This document shows positions 53,428 through 62,177 of a stretch of 64,000 nt of DNA, one piece after another. The stretch's first letter is position 1; every line of letters begins with the position of its first letter. A program made the position numbers and the translations under genes. The notes below the pieces were generated by a model, which saw nothing but the letters and a program-made list of their open reading frames with translations, was not told the origin of the DNA and did no database searches. The stretch spans positions 674,001 through 738,000 of the forward strand of contig NZ_CP015987.1 of NCBI RefSeq assembly GCF_001658005.1, in the 5' to 3' direction. Source of the DNA: Sphingobium sp. EP60837. Lineage in GTDB: Bacteria > Pseudomonadota > Alphaproteobacteria > Sphingomonadales > Sphingomonadaceae.

Positions 53428-53456
53428 TTGACTATCTTTAGTTATCGATCGATAAC
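53428..53456 (+). promoter_or_regulatory. Candidate promoter for the TonB receptor
   Basis: TTGACT (53428-53433), a 17-base spacer, and GATAAC (53451-53456). The palindrome 53439-53458 covers most of the spacer and the -10 element, so a bound repressor would block it. The predicted transcript would have a long leader of about 210 bases before the start codon at 53678. Confidence 0.45.
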
Positions 53457-53458
53457 TA
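53439..53458. promoter_or_regulatory. Perfect 20-base palindrome TAGTTATCGA/TCGATAACTA
   Basis: An uninterrupted 10+10 base palindrome between the TetR gene (52740, minus) and the TonB receptor (53678, plus). The length, perfect symmetry and promoter overlap are typical of a TetR-family operator. A smaller palindrome CCATTAATGG follows at 53462-53471. Confidence 0.65.
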
Positions 53459-53677
53459 GACCCATTAATGGTCGGATCGGAGGTAATTGCTCCACATATC
53501 CGGAACCAAGCCGATGGCATTCATAAGCCGTCGCTTCCTACGCCATGATCCCCAAGCGCAGAAGCGCAAGGGGAGGTGCAAAGGCACGATGCAGCGAGCG
53601 GGTAAACCGCCGATCGAGCTTTATACCCCCTCTTTAAACAAAATTCAAATCTCATTCGAAAATGAGGAGGAGACGGG

Positions 53678-56185
53678 ATGGATAATTTAAAAAGGGGTTA
53701 TGCCGTATCGCTGTTGGCGAGTGCTGCATTTCTTGGAGCCATGGGTCCCGCGCAAGCGCAGACCGCTCCGCAGGCCGAACCCGCGCAGGGCGCGCAGATC
53801 AGCGATATCATCGTGACAGCACAGCGGCGCGAAGAACGCGCGCAGGATGTGCCGATCGTCATCAGTGCCTTCTCGCCCGAAAAGCTGCGGGAACTGAACA
53901 TCACCGAACCGCAGAAGCTTTACGGCAACGTCCCCTCGCTGGTGGTGGGTACCCAGGGTCAGGCGAGCCGTGATGTGCAGAGCTTCTCCATTCGTGGGCA
54001 GTCGACCGGCTTTCTCGCGCTGCCTTCGGTGGCGACTTACCTGAACGAAGTGCCGCTGGTCGCATCGATCAGCCTCAGCCTTCAAGGCGGCCCGGGTCAG
54101 TTCGTCGATCTTGAAAATGTGCAGGTGCTTTCCGGTCCGCAGGGCACTCTGTTTGGCCGTAATACGACCGGTGGCGCTGTGCTGCTTTCGGCACACAAGC
54201 CTTCGACCGACCATGTAGAAGGCTATATTCAGGGCGCCTATGGCAATTATGACCTGGTGAATATCGAGGGCGCGCTCAATGTGCCGATCATCCAAGACAA
54301 GCTCGCCATCCGCGTCGCTGGCGCCTATTATGACCGGACCGGCTACACCCAAGACATTGTCTGGGACAAGGATCGCGATAATCAGCATTGGTACACCGGC
54401 CGCGTGAGCATCCTTGCGACGCCGACCGATCGGCTGTCGAACAACCTGATGGTCTATGGATCAAAGTCGCGCAACAATGGCGCGGGTTATATCAATCGCG
54501 GCTTCCGTATTCCCAGTCTGGTCACCGGCAACTGCGGTACGCCCCAATGTATCGCGATCTACAATCGCCAGACCGAGATTTCACAGCAGATCGGTCCGCG
54601 CAAGACGCGCAACGACGCCGACAGCTATTCCAACATCGACGCCTGGGGCGCGATCAACACCACTGACCTTGAATTGACCGACGAGTTGAAGCTGCGCAAT
54701 ATTGTCAGCTATCAGAAGCTGAAGTCCGATTATGGCAATGACAATGACGGTACGCCGCTGCAGGGGTATCAGATCAGTCAGAACGCCAATTTCCCGGACT
54801 TCCCCGTTCCGGGTTTGACGGACGAGTTCGGGATCCCCGTCGCGGGTTATAATAATGAGGTCCGGGTGGCGCACCCTCGTGATTATCTGAAGCAGATCAC
54901 CGAGGAACTACAGCTTCAGGGGAATATGCTGGACAATCACCTGACCTATACCGTCGGTGGTTTCTACATCGACACCAAGCCGGCAGGTCTGTGGGAATCC
55001 GCAGCGGTGCAGTTCTGCTCCCCCATCAATACCGGCAATCCTGTTACTTGCGCTGGATCGCGTGGCAGAGCGGGCGTCACGAACAAGTCGAAGGCGCTCT
55101 ACGGGCAAGGCACGCTGGATTTCGGTGCGTTCTCCGCAGCGTTGGAAAATCTGCGCTTCACGGCGGGCTACCGCTATACCTGGGACACGGTGAAGGGCTT
55201 CTCGGCGTCCTGGTCACCGCTGGCGAACGGCACCGTCCGTTGCTCAGTCGATAATACGATCCGGGCCACGGGCGATGATTGCCGCTTTGACGCGACACTC
55301 AAGACCAAGGCTCCGACCTGGACAGTGGGACTGGATTACAAGCCATTCTCCGGCCTTATGGTTTATGGCAAGGTCACGCGCGGCTATAAGGCCGGCGGCT
55401 TCAATTCGGTGGCAGTGAACCCCCAATTCCGTACGTTCGATCCCGAAAAGCTGACCAGCTATGAAGCTGGCTTCAAATCCGATTGGCGCGTGGGTTCGGT
55501 GCCGGGCCGTTTGAACGTCACTTATTTCTATTCGGACTATAAGAATATCCAGCGTCCTGGTTCCGACTTCAACCTGACGACCTTCGCTGGCGGCGCCAAG
55601 ATCCTGTCGGCGAGCGCTACCATTCAGGGCGTCGAGGCAGAAGCGTCGATCCGTCCGTTCGATGGACTGGAGATTGGTGGCACGTTCAGTCACACCGATG
55701 CCGATTACAAGAAGTACCAGTTCACTTCGCTCGGTTCGGATCGTACCTGCCTTCCAGGCGGCGGCTTCGCCCGTGTCAACTTCGGCGGCACGGTGGATGC
55801 GAGCTGCTTGCCGTTCCAGTTCGTGACGCCGTACATCTACAATATCCATGCAACGGCGAAGCTGCCGATGGGCGAGGATTTGGGCGAGCTGTCCTACCTC
55901 ATCAGCTATTCGCACTTCTCTAAACAGCATACATCGCCCACGGGTGATCCGTCTTTCGAGCCGGGATCGATGCTGGAAGCCTATGGCCTGCTGAACATGT
56001 CGCTCGACTGGCGGAACATTCGCCAGACGGGCCTGGACGCAAGCCTGTTCGTCACCAATGCGACGAACAAGCTGTACCGTGTCGCCAATGCCAACAGCTA
56101 TAATGGCCTCGGCATCTTCGCATCGCTTTATGGCGAACCGCGCATGTATGGCATCAAGCTGCGCTATAGCTTCGGCGAACGCTGA
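53678..56185 (+). CDS. TonB-dependent outer-membrane receptor
   Basis: An 835-aa receptor. Signal peptide with cleavage near 'AQAQ' (about residue 27), a TonB-box-like 'SDIIVTAQ' at about 42-49, plug domain 'VPIVISAFSPEKL...SFSIRGQ', and a large beta-barrel ending in 'YGIKLRYSFGER' with an aromatic in the last strand. The 'SDIIVTAQRREE' start is the common form in sphingomonads, where such receptors import hydrophobic catabolic substrates rather than only siderophores. GGAGGAGAC ribosome-binding site. Followed by a strong terminator, so it is a monocistronic unit under the TetR gene at 52740. Confidence 0.92.
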   Translation: MDNLKRGYAVSLLASAAFLGAMGPAQAQTAPQAEPAQGAQISDIIVTAQRREERAQDVPIVISAFSPEKLRELNITEPQKLYGNVPSLVVGTQGQASRDVQSFSIRGQSTGFLALPSVATYLNEVPLVASISLSLQGGPGQFVDLENVQVLSGPQGTLFGRNTTGGAVLLSAHKPSTDHVEGYIQGAYGNYDLVNIEGALNVPIIQDKLAIRVAGAYYDRTGYTQDIVWDKDRDNQHWYTGRVSILATPTDRLSNNLMVYGSKSRNNGAGYINRGFRIPSLVTGNCGTPQCIAIYNRQTEISQQIGPRKTRNDADSYSNIDAWGAINTTDLELTDELKLRNIVSYQKLKSDYGNDNDGTPLQGYQISQNANFPDFPVPGLTDEFGIPVAGYNNEVRVAHPRDYLKQITEELQLQGNMLDNHLTYTVGGFYIDTKPAGLWESAAVQFCSPINTGNPVTCAGSRGRAGVTNKSKALYGQGTLDFGAFSAALENLRFTAGYRYTWDTVKGFSASWSPLANGTVRCSVDNTIRATGDDCRFDATLKTKAPTWTVGLDYKPFSGLMVYGKVTRGYKAGGFNSVAVNPQFRTFDPEKLTSYEAGFKSDWRVGSVPGRLNVTYFYSDYKNIQRPGSDFNLTTFAGGAKILSASATIQGVEAEASIRPFDGLEIGGTFSHTDADYKKYQFTSLGSDRTCLPGGGFARVNFGGTVDASCLPFQFVTPYIYNIHATAKLPMGEDLGELSYLISYSHFSKQHTSPTGDPSFEPGSMLEAYGLLNMSLDWRNIRQTGLDASLFVTNATNKLYRVANANSYNGLGIFASLYGEPRMYGIKLRYSFGER

Positions 56186-56203
56186 GTTAGCTGAAACAGA
56201 AGA

Positions 56204-56238
56204 GGGGCCGCCCGGGCGTTCCGGGCGGCCCCTTCTTT
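56204..56238. terminator. Rho-independent terminator after the TonB receptor
   Basis: Twelve-base arms GGGGCCGCCCGG / CCGGGCGGCCCC with a 5-base loop, followed by TTCTTT. It also lies behind the convergent putative oxygenase (stop 56256). Confidence 0.8.
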
Positions 56239-56255
56239 GGTACCCGAAGCCTGGT

Positions 56256-57305
56256 TTAGGCAGCCAGTTCTTCGATCGGTTCGGGCGGGAAGATCACCGG
56301 CTTGCCGAGGTCATAGACGCGGATCAGCAGGCGGACGAAGGCGCGATCATTCAGTGGATCGCTCGGTTCCTCAAATGTCTCGCCGCGTGAACGCAGGTCC
56401 GCGATCAACATGCCGATGGCGCGCTCCACCGTCAGATCGTCACTATGGTCCATCGAGACCTTAAGTTCGTCATAATCCATGAAAAGCTGCGCCCCCCAAT
56501 GGACCAGGAAGCGAATTTCCTCGTCGGGGATTTGCTGGATCACGCGGTCCTGGGTGGTGATCTGCCAGCCATCCGCGCCCGCGCCGATCCGGCTTTCATA
56601 GGCCAGCTCTTGGGGACGGCGCAGCGCCGACGGCCCATTCGCTTCAGCCGTGTGGTACATCATTTCATTTTCAACGACGACGCCCTTGCCCCACATCGGC
56701 GCTTTCAACTGCTTGGGGGCGTTGCGCGGACCATCGGGCCAATAGGTGAAGCTGCCGCCCACCTTGCCGCGATAATACCAGGCGATGACCTGCGCCTTCT
56801 TCGCCTGCCAGCGTTTGAACAGGCCGGACTTTGCCATGATGTTCAGCAACCAGACCGGCGCGCTGTCGAGATTGAGACCGCGGAACCGCGTGCCATCTAC
56901 GTGCGGCGACCCGCCGCCACCGCAGGGGCCTGAAATGTTGAACAGCATGGACTCAGGCTGGGCATATTTGGCGCCATAATAGGCGCGCGCCTTGTCCAGA
57001 AAGGACGGATTTGTGTAGCAATCCTCTATCTCTGGATAGAGGCATACTCCTCCGCGCGCGAGGTAGCCGCGGAACACAGGGTTTAGGAACGGCTCCCACG
57101 TCAGCGTGCCGTCTTCGGGGATTTCGCCCGAACTGGTGGCGATCACTTCTTCGGGCGTTTTGAAATGATGCGCCAAGATCATCGGCCAGGGGCCATGATC
57201 GCGCACTACGCCAATCAGCCGATGATATTGGTCCTCGCTATAGACGCTATCCAATATTTGCGGTTCCGCAATAGGGCGGAACGTGTCTGCCAAGTCTGTT
57301 TTCAT
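56256..57305 (-). CDS. Putative Fe(II)/2-oxoglutarate-type oxygenase, uncharacterised family (copy 2)
   Basis: A 349-aa paralogue of the gene at 24134, alignable along its whole length. The same triad pattern is kept: His135-x-Asp137 ('PHVDGTRFRG'), His218 ('NEMMYHTAEA') and Arg229. The other identical blocks are 'PVFRGYLARGG', 'LLNIMAKSGLF', 'AKKAQVIAWYYRGK' and 'RFLVHWGA'. Start at 57305 after GGAGAGG. It is 53 bases downstream of a VOC gene on the same strand and opposite a TetR gene, so the pair may form an inducible unit. Function is not established; oxygenase is an inference from the triad. Confidence 0.65.
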   Translation of the reverse strand: MKTDLADTFRPIAEPQILDSVYSEDQYHRLIGVVRDHGPWPMILAHHFKTPEEVIATSSGEIPEDGTLTWEPFLNPVFRGYLARGGVCLYPEIEDCYTNPSFLDKARAYYGAKYAQPESMLFNISGPCGGGGSPHVDGTRFRGLNLDSAPVWLLNIMAKSGLFKRWQAKKAQVIAWYYRGKVGGSFTYWPDGPRNAPKQLKAPMWGKGVVVENEMMYHTAEANGPSALRRPQELAYESRIGAGADGWQITTQDRVIQQIPDEEIRFLVHWGAQLFMDYDELKVSMDHSDDLTVERAIGMLIADLRSRGETFEEPSDPLNDRAFVRLLIRVYDLGKPVIFPPEPIEELAA

Positions 57306-57358
57306 TTGCCTCTCCTACTTGCCGCCAATTTGACTGTTGACCGGCGGCTTAGTGCTGA

Positions 57359-57763
57359 TCAAAGCATCTCGACGATTTCGATCAGGTGGCCGTCGCTGTC
57401 CTTGATGAAAGCCACCTTCACGCCATGCTGGGGCTGGGCATGGGCGGCGCGATAGACGCTGCCGCCTTCTGCCCAGGCCTTTTCGACGGTGGCATCGACA
57501 TCATCCACCACGAAGCCGAGCGTCACTTCGCCCCGGTCGGGAATGGGGCGATTGGGAAAGCGCTGGATCACCAGAGTCGGGCTGGAATAGCCCGCCTCAT
57601 CGGCGCCCATGATGATCTCGTCCAGTTCATGCTCGCCTTCCCCCTGCTGGACGCGCGTCTTTTCCACCAGGCCGAAGACGCGATTGTAGAAGCTGTAAAG
57701 ATTATCGACGTCGGACACGATCAGCTTGGTGAAACTGAAACCCGTGCTGGCGCTCTGTGCCAT
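57359..57763 (-). CDS. VOC (glyoxalase fold) protein
   Basis: A 134-aa VOC protein: 'FTKLIVSDVDNLYSFYNRVFGL', 'VTLGFVVDDVDATVEKAWAEGG' and 'VAFIKDSDGHLIEIVEML'. The last Glu is a usual metal ligand; the first-unit His is replaced by Thr/Lys as in the VOC at 37875, to which it is closest. The ATG at 57763 follows GAGAGGAA. First gene of a VOC - putative oxygenase pair, divergent from the TetR gene at 57912. Confidence 0.83.
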   Translation of the reverse strand: MAQSASTGFSFTKLIVSDVDNLYSFYNRVFGLVEKTRVQQGEGEHELDEIIMGADEAGYSSPTLVIQRFPNRPIPDRGEVTLGFVVDDVDATVEKAWAEGGSVYRAAHAQPQHGVKVAFIKDSDGHLIEIVEML

Positions 57764-57878
57764 AAGTTCCTCTCCCTCTTTGCGTATTCCTGATCGCGAT
57801 TGTTGCACCGGTCATGCAGGCGGGACAAGGAATTTTTGGCATCTATTCCTAAAATACGGAAAGACTGGATCTGTGGCT

Positions 57879-57906
57879 TGACAAAATGACCGTTTGGCCG
57901 GTCATG
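57879..57906. promoter_or_regulatory. TTGACA followed by inverted repeat ATGACCG-N6-CGGTCAT
   Basis: TTGACA at 57879-57884, then perfect seven-base arms at 57887-57893 and 57900-57906. The repeat ends 6 bases before the proposed start of the TetR gene (57912) and about 125 bases upstream of the divergent VOC gene. It is a likely operator of this TetR protein. If TTGACA is its -35 the transcript would be leaderless. Confidence 0.5.
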
Positions 57907-57911
57907 GCGTA

Positions 57912-58607
57912 ATGGATTCTGACTTGCAGCAATTGGCCGCGCCGGTGCGCGCCGGGCGGGGGCGTCCCGCCAAAATTACGGCAGCGTTGATCGTCGCCAA
58001 GGCTCGCGAAATGTTGCTGGTGAAGCAGCCGGAGGAAATCACCTTCGCGATGCTGGGGCGGGAACTGCGCGTGCCCAGTTCATCCATCTATAATTATTTC
58101 CCCAACCGCGAAGCCTTGCTCGCCGCCGTCGCTGCGGATGTTTTTGCGAGCTTCCATTTCGACGATCCGGGACCGGACGCACCCTGGCAGCAGCGGCTGC
58201 GCGCCTGGCTCGATGAAATCGACCGTTTTTTTGATCGCAATCCAGTGGCGTTCCGGGTGATGGCGACGAACAGCCAGGCATCCTCCGCCTGGATCAACGT
58301 CCGTGCGCTGCTGCTGGATGTCCTTCATGGCCTTGGCTATTCGGGGCGGGAGTTGACGCTTCTCCATGCCTGGTTCGAAGGGCAGGTCACGGGCATGTTG
58401 TTGATCGAATATCATGCGTCCCTGAACCGCGCGATTGCCGGGGATTTCGAGCTCGACCCGGCATCAGCGGCGAGCGACGCGGAGCGTTGCGATATGGAAC
58501 GCCGGCACTATTTACCCACCATCAGGCGGGAAGAGATTGTGACAATGGGCTATGACTGCTTGATCGGCGCTCTGGAACGCATGGTGGCGAACCGCGCCGG
58601 TACGTGA
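57912..58607 (+). CDS. TetR-family transcriptional regulator
   Basis: About 231 aa. An arginine-rich N-terminal arm 'RAGRGRPAKI' precedes the helix-turn-helix 'AMLGRELRVPSSSIYNYFPNREAL' (about residues 45-68). The C-terminal domain is helical with several Trp residues and resembles the WHG-type TetR C-terminal domain. Start uncertain: ATG 57912 has no ribosome-binding site, TTG 57894 would lie in the palindrome, and GTG 57945 is also possible. Divergent from the VOC/oxygenase pair; the operator-like repeat at its 5' end suggests autoregulation. Confidence 0.8.
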   Translation: MDSDLQQLAAPVRAGRGRPAKITAALIVAKAREMLLVKQPEEITFAMLGRELRVPSSSIYNYFPNREALLAAVAADVFASFHFDDPGPDAPWQQRLRAWLDEIDRFFDRNPVAFRVMATNSQASSAWINVRALLLDVLHGLGYSGRELTLLHAWFEGQVTGMLLIEYHASLNRAIAGDFELDPASAASDAERCDMERRHYLPTIRREEIVTMGYDCLIGALERMVANRAGT

Positions 58608-58725
58608 AGGCATATGCCGTCCCGTTGCGAAGCGCCCTTGACAGTTTCGTGTAGCGGGGCATGAGCGGCGTCAGATTTTTTCGGCAGTGGGTGCACGCCT
58701 GGCCAATCGTTCAAAGGACCATGTG

Positions 58726-59907
58726 ATGGAAGATATCTATATTGTCGGCGGCGCGCGCACGGCGATCGGCGATTTCGGCGGCTCGCTCAAGCCTTTCAAA
58801 CCTTCGGAGCTGGGCAGCATCGTGGTGAAGGAAGCGCTCAACCGCGCCGGGGTCCCGGCAAGTGACGTCGGCCATGTCGTCATCGGCCAAGTCATGCCGA
58901 CCAGTGCCCGCGATGGCATGTTGTCGCGCACCATCGCGCTTCATGCGGGCGTGCCGCTTGAGGTTCCCGCCCTGACGCTCAACCGGCTGTGCGGTTCGGG
59001 CGTCCAGGCGATCGTGTCCGCCGCGCAGATGATGAAGCTGGGCGAGGCCGACATCACTGTCGCAGGTGGCGCAGAATCGATGTCCAACGTGCCCTATCAT
59101 GACCATGGCGCGCGATGGGGCCGCAAGATGGGCGACAATCCTGTGGAAGACGCACTGGTCTGTGGCCTGCAGGATGCAGGTGGCGGCTATCACATGGGTG
59201 TCACCGCTGAAAATTGCGCCGAACGGCATGGCATCACTCGCGAACAGCAGGACGCGCTGGCAGTTGAAGGCCATCAGCGCGCCGTACGAGCCATTTCCGA
59301 GGGTCGCTTCAAGGAGCAGATCGTTCCCGTCGAGGTGAAGACGCGCAAGGGCGTGACCATCTTCGATACCGACGAACATCCACGCGCCGACACGAACGCC
59401 GAGACGCTGGCCGCGATGCGCCCCGCGTTCAAGAAGGATGGCACGGTTACCGCTGGCAATGCGTCGGGCATCAACGACGGCGCGGCCGCCGTGGTCCTGG
59501 CGACCGGCAGCGAGGTCGAGCGCCGCGGGCTGAAGCCGCTGGCGAAGATCCTGGCTTGGGGTCATGCGGGCGTCGAGCCCGAATATATGGGTGAAGGGCC
59601 GATCAAGGCCGCTCCCGTAGCCCTGAAGCGCGCGGGCCTGACGTTGGAGCAGATGGATGTGGTCGAGGCCAACGAAGCCTTTGCCGCACAGGCCCTTTCT
59701 GTCGCCAACACGCTGGGTTTCGATCGTGAGAAGCTCAACCCCAATGGTTCGGGCATCGCCCTTGGCCATCCGGTCGGGGCGACCGGCACGATCCTGACGA
59801 TCAAAGCCGCCTATGAGTTGAAGCGGACCAGCGGCCGTTATGCCCTCATTACCATGTGCATCGGCGGTGGGCAGGGCATCGCTCTAGTGATCGAGAATGT
59901 CAGCTGA
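58726..59907 (+). CDS. Acetyl-CoA acetyltransferase / 3-ketoacyl-CoA thiolase
   Basis: A 393-aa thiolase. The nucleophile Cys89 is in 'NRLCGSG', and the catalytic His lies in 'GSGIALGHPVGATG' near 350 with a final Cys in 'MCIGGGQG' near 380. 'NEAFAAQA' and 'GRTAIGDFGG'-like motifs match biosynthetic/degradative thiolase II. The ATG at 58726 follows AAAGGA; a TTGACA at 58638-58643 may be part of its promoter. It is the only thiolase in the window, so it is the likely final step of beta-oxidation started by the operons at 3973-7821 and 27035-34565. Confidence 0.92.
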   Translation: MEDIYIVGGARTAIGDFGGSLKPFKPSELGSIVVKEALNRAGVPASDVGHVVIGQVMPTSARDGMLSRTIALHAGVPLEVPALTLNRLCGSGVQAIVSAAQMMKLGEADITVAGGAESMSNVPYHDHGARWGRKMGDNPVEDALVCGLQDAGGGYHMGVTAENCAERHGITREQQDALAVEGHQRAVRAISEGRFKEQIVPVEVKTRKGVTIFDTDEHPRADTNAETLAAMRPAFKKDGTVTAGNASGINDGAAAVVLATGSEVERRGLKPLAKILAWGHAGVEPEYMGEGPIKAAPVALKRAGLTLEQMDVVEANEAFAAQALSVANTLGFDREKLNPNGSGIALGHPVGATGTILTIKAAYELKRTSGRYALITMCIGGGQGIALVIENVS

Positions 59908-60065
59908 TTCCTGAACGATGAATATAGGGGCGCGAGCGGTGGGATGGATTTGCCGCCGCTGGTTTCGCCACAAATCTTAATTCTGCTCCTTGCGACCAGA
60001 ACTCAATCACTTGCTGTGCGTTGAGACAGAAGGGCTGCCGATCTGCTGCCCGCCTGGAGCGAATT

Positions 60066-60374
60066 ATGCCTGTTTTCGTCGAGTTTCCCGACGGCGAATG
60101 CCGCGAAGTTCCTAGCCAACTCCGCGCAATGCAACAATCGATTGGTCTGGGCGAATTTGAGCAAGTCCCGTTGAACTGCGATCCCGTATGGAAGTATGAG
60201 TGCGGCGGCACAGGTTGGATTGCTGTCCTTCGCAAAGGTCAGTTGCTGCCGCTGCGGCCCCAGGCACCAGCATGGTGGCAATTTGTCAAACTGATGCTGG
60301 ATCCGGAAAGGCGCTCGACTAACGATACCCCGGTGGAAGAGGTGGGCGAGAGCCGATTGCAATCCGCTGCCTGA
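60066..60374 (+). CDS. Small hypothetical protein
   Basis: A 102-aa protein of unknown family. It starts 'MPVFVEFPDGECREVPSQ' after a GGAG with 7-base spacing, then has two Cys ('LNCDP', 'YECGGTG') and a Trp-rich 'APAWWQFVKLML'. Soluble, no signal or membrane segment. The length and ribosome-binding site make it more credible than the overlapping frames. Isolated between the thiolase and an MFS gene. I cannot say what it does. Confidence 0.5.
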   Translation: MPVFVEFPDGECREVPSQLRAMQQSIGLGEFEQVPLNCDPVWKYECGGTGWIAVLRKGQLLPLRPQAPAWWQFVKLMLDPERRSTNDTPVEEVGESRLQSAA

Positions 60375-60708
60375 ATGCGGGGCCTGTGACTGAGGAGATG
60401 GAACCCTTTTGGTGGCCGCTCCCCCTGCTCGCATTGGCCCGCGGGTGCTTTATGACGGCCAGTGCGGCGCTGAGGCCATATGAAAGACCCAACCGGGATC
60501 ACGGAAACGATGATCTAATCGTGGAATAACTATAATCCCCATTATATAGGCGACCTGCACGGGATAATCGGTCAGGGGGGCTAAAAGGGGGGGGCGTCTA
60601 TATCTGCGATTGCGATCCGCCATCGTCGCCGCCTAATTTGGCTATGATCCCATCGTCCACGATCCGGTGGGCGAGTGATTTACATTTATACCGAGCAGAT
60701 TTTGGATC
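60375..60708. other. 334-base gap with G-tracts and an AT palindrome
   Basis: No gene is supported. It contains the repeat TATAAT-CCCC-ATTATA (60531-60546) and two runs of G, six at 60575-60580 and eight at 60587-60594. The composition is unlike the flanking coding DNA. It leads into the MFS gene at 60709. Confidence 0.5.
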
Positions 60709-62055
60709 ATGGCACGCGGCGACGAGAAATTGATCATCGAACAACCCATCAGTGCCGGCGGACGCGTCAGCCACCGTCAAGCCCATGTCGCGCTCGGCAT
60801 ATTCCTTATCGCCTATATCCTGTCCTTCATTGACCGGCAGATCCTCAGCTTGATGGTTGAACCGATTAAGCAGGACCTGGGGCTGAGCGATCTTCAGGTC
60901 GGCCTTCTGCAGGGACTGGCCTTTGCCATGCTCTATGCGGTGGTCGGCATTCCCATCGGCATGCTCGCGGACCGGATCAGCCGCCGTCGGATCATTGCAG
61001 TCGGCGTGCTGTTCTGGAGCGCCTGCACTGCGCTCTGCGGCTTTGCCGGCAGCTATGCGCATCTGTTCATGGCGCGGATGGGCGTGGGCCTTGGCGAAGC
61101 GTCGCTCTCGCCATCGGCCCATAGCTGGCTGAGCGACGCTTATCCGCCTGCGCAGCTTTCCCGCGCCATGGCGATCTACAATCTTGGCATCACCATCGGC
61201 GGCGGCTTGGCGCTGCTCGTTGGCGGCGCAGTGGTCGATATGGTCGCGCAAAGCGGAGCGCTCGTGCTGCCGCTTGTGGGGCCGATGCCAACATGGCGCG
61301 CCGCATTCCTGCTGGTTGCGCTTCCCGGCGCACTGGTCGCCGCCCTTGTATTCATCGCGCGCGAACCGGCGCGTCGCGCCCAATCGAAGGCGGGCATGCC
61401 GCTTCGCGCCGCTTTGTCCCACCTGCGCGATCACAAGCGGACATTCATCGCCATTTACGCAAATTCGACACTGCTCTCGATCATGGGCTATGGTCTAACC
61501 GCCTGGTATCCGACCTTGTTGATCCGCGGTTTCGCCCTTACTCCGGGACAGGCTTCGCTCCGGTTGGGGCTCATCTATCTGCTGCTCGGCAGCATGGGGT
61601 CATTGGCGGGGGGCTTTGCGGCAGAGCGGCTTACGCTAAAGGGCATACGGGACGCGAACCTGCGGGTGGTCATGATTATCGCCCTGCTTTGTCTGTTCCC
61701 AGCGCTGCTCGCGCCGCTCACGCCTTCGCCCGCGCTGTTGCTCGTCCTCTTCGGGTTGCTCACCCTCTTCTTCAATGGATATTTCGGTTGTTCACTCGCC
61801 GCGATCCAACTTGCGACACCGCCTAATATGCGTGCGACCGGGGCCGCCCTGTTCCTGCTTGCCAACAGCCTTGTCGGGCTGTCGCTCGGCACCGCCATCG
61901 TGCCGTTAATCGACAGCGCCTTGTTCGGCGGGCATGGCCAGATCGGCTCGGCGCTGGCGACTGTAGGACTTTGTGCCACGCTTCTCGCTGCTGTCGCGGC
62001 TTGGTCGGGACTGCGTTCCTATGCTCAGACGATCGAGTCCGTCGCGCAGCGCTGA
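60709..62055 (+). CDS. MFS transporter, spinster-like, paralogue of the gene at 2500
   Basis: A 448-aa carrier. Helix 1 'AYILSFIDRQILSLM' and 'FMARMGVGLGEASLSPSAHSWLSDAYPPAQ' in helices 4-5 match the MFS at 2500 closely. N-terminal tail of about 25 residues is hydrophilic. It has no clear ribosome-binding site before the ATG at 60709, and the AT-rich gap before it may hold the promoter. It stands alone, so substrate choice cannot be inferred from an operon; the paralogy suggests a related compound. Confidence 0.86.
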   Translation: MARGDEKLIIEQPISAGGRVSHRQAHVALGIFLIAYILSFIDRQILSLMVEPIKQDLGLSDLQVGLLQGLAFAMLYAVVGIPIGMLADRISRRRIIAVGVLFWSACTALCGFAGSYAHLFMARMGVGLGEASLSPSAHSWLSDAYPPAQLSRAMAIYNLGITIGGGLALLVGGAVVDMVAQSGALVLPLVGPMPTWRAAFLLVALPGALVAALVFIAREPARRAQSKAGMPLRAALSHLRDHKRTFIAIYANSTLLSIMGYGLTAWYPTLLIRGFALTPGQASLRLGLIYLLLGSMGSLAGGFAAERLTLKGIRDANLRVVMIIALLCLFPALLAPLTPSPALLLVLFGLLTLFFNGYFGCSLAAIQLATPPNMRATGAALFLLANSLVGLSLGTAIVPLIDSALFGGHGQIGSALATVGLCATLLAAVAAWSGLRSYAQTIESVAQR

Positions 62056-62098
62056 TTGGTTGCAAGAAGTCCAGCATATCCGCTGACCAAATCCGAAC

Positions 62099-62123
62099 GG
62101 AACCCTTTGTGTTATAGGGAGTT
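62099..62123 (+). promoter_or_regulatory. GGAAC-N17-GTT, candidate EcfG general-stress promoter
   Basis: GGAAC at 62099-62103 and GTT at 62121-62123. This is the consensus of the alphaproteobacterial general-stress sigma factor (GGAAC, 16-17 base gap, GTT). It lies 55 bases upstream of the sensor kinase start, in a short intergenic region, the right place for its promoter. Confidence 0.5.
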
Positions 62124-62177
62124 CCGCTCCCGCGGAGCGACCGCACCTATGAGTTCCCGGTCTAGAAGGTATGCAGT

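Noticed and set aside
53487..53690. Possible 67-residue leader peptide before the TonB receptor
   Set aside because: Weak start and it runs into the receptor start; the protein has no features.
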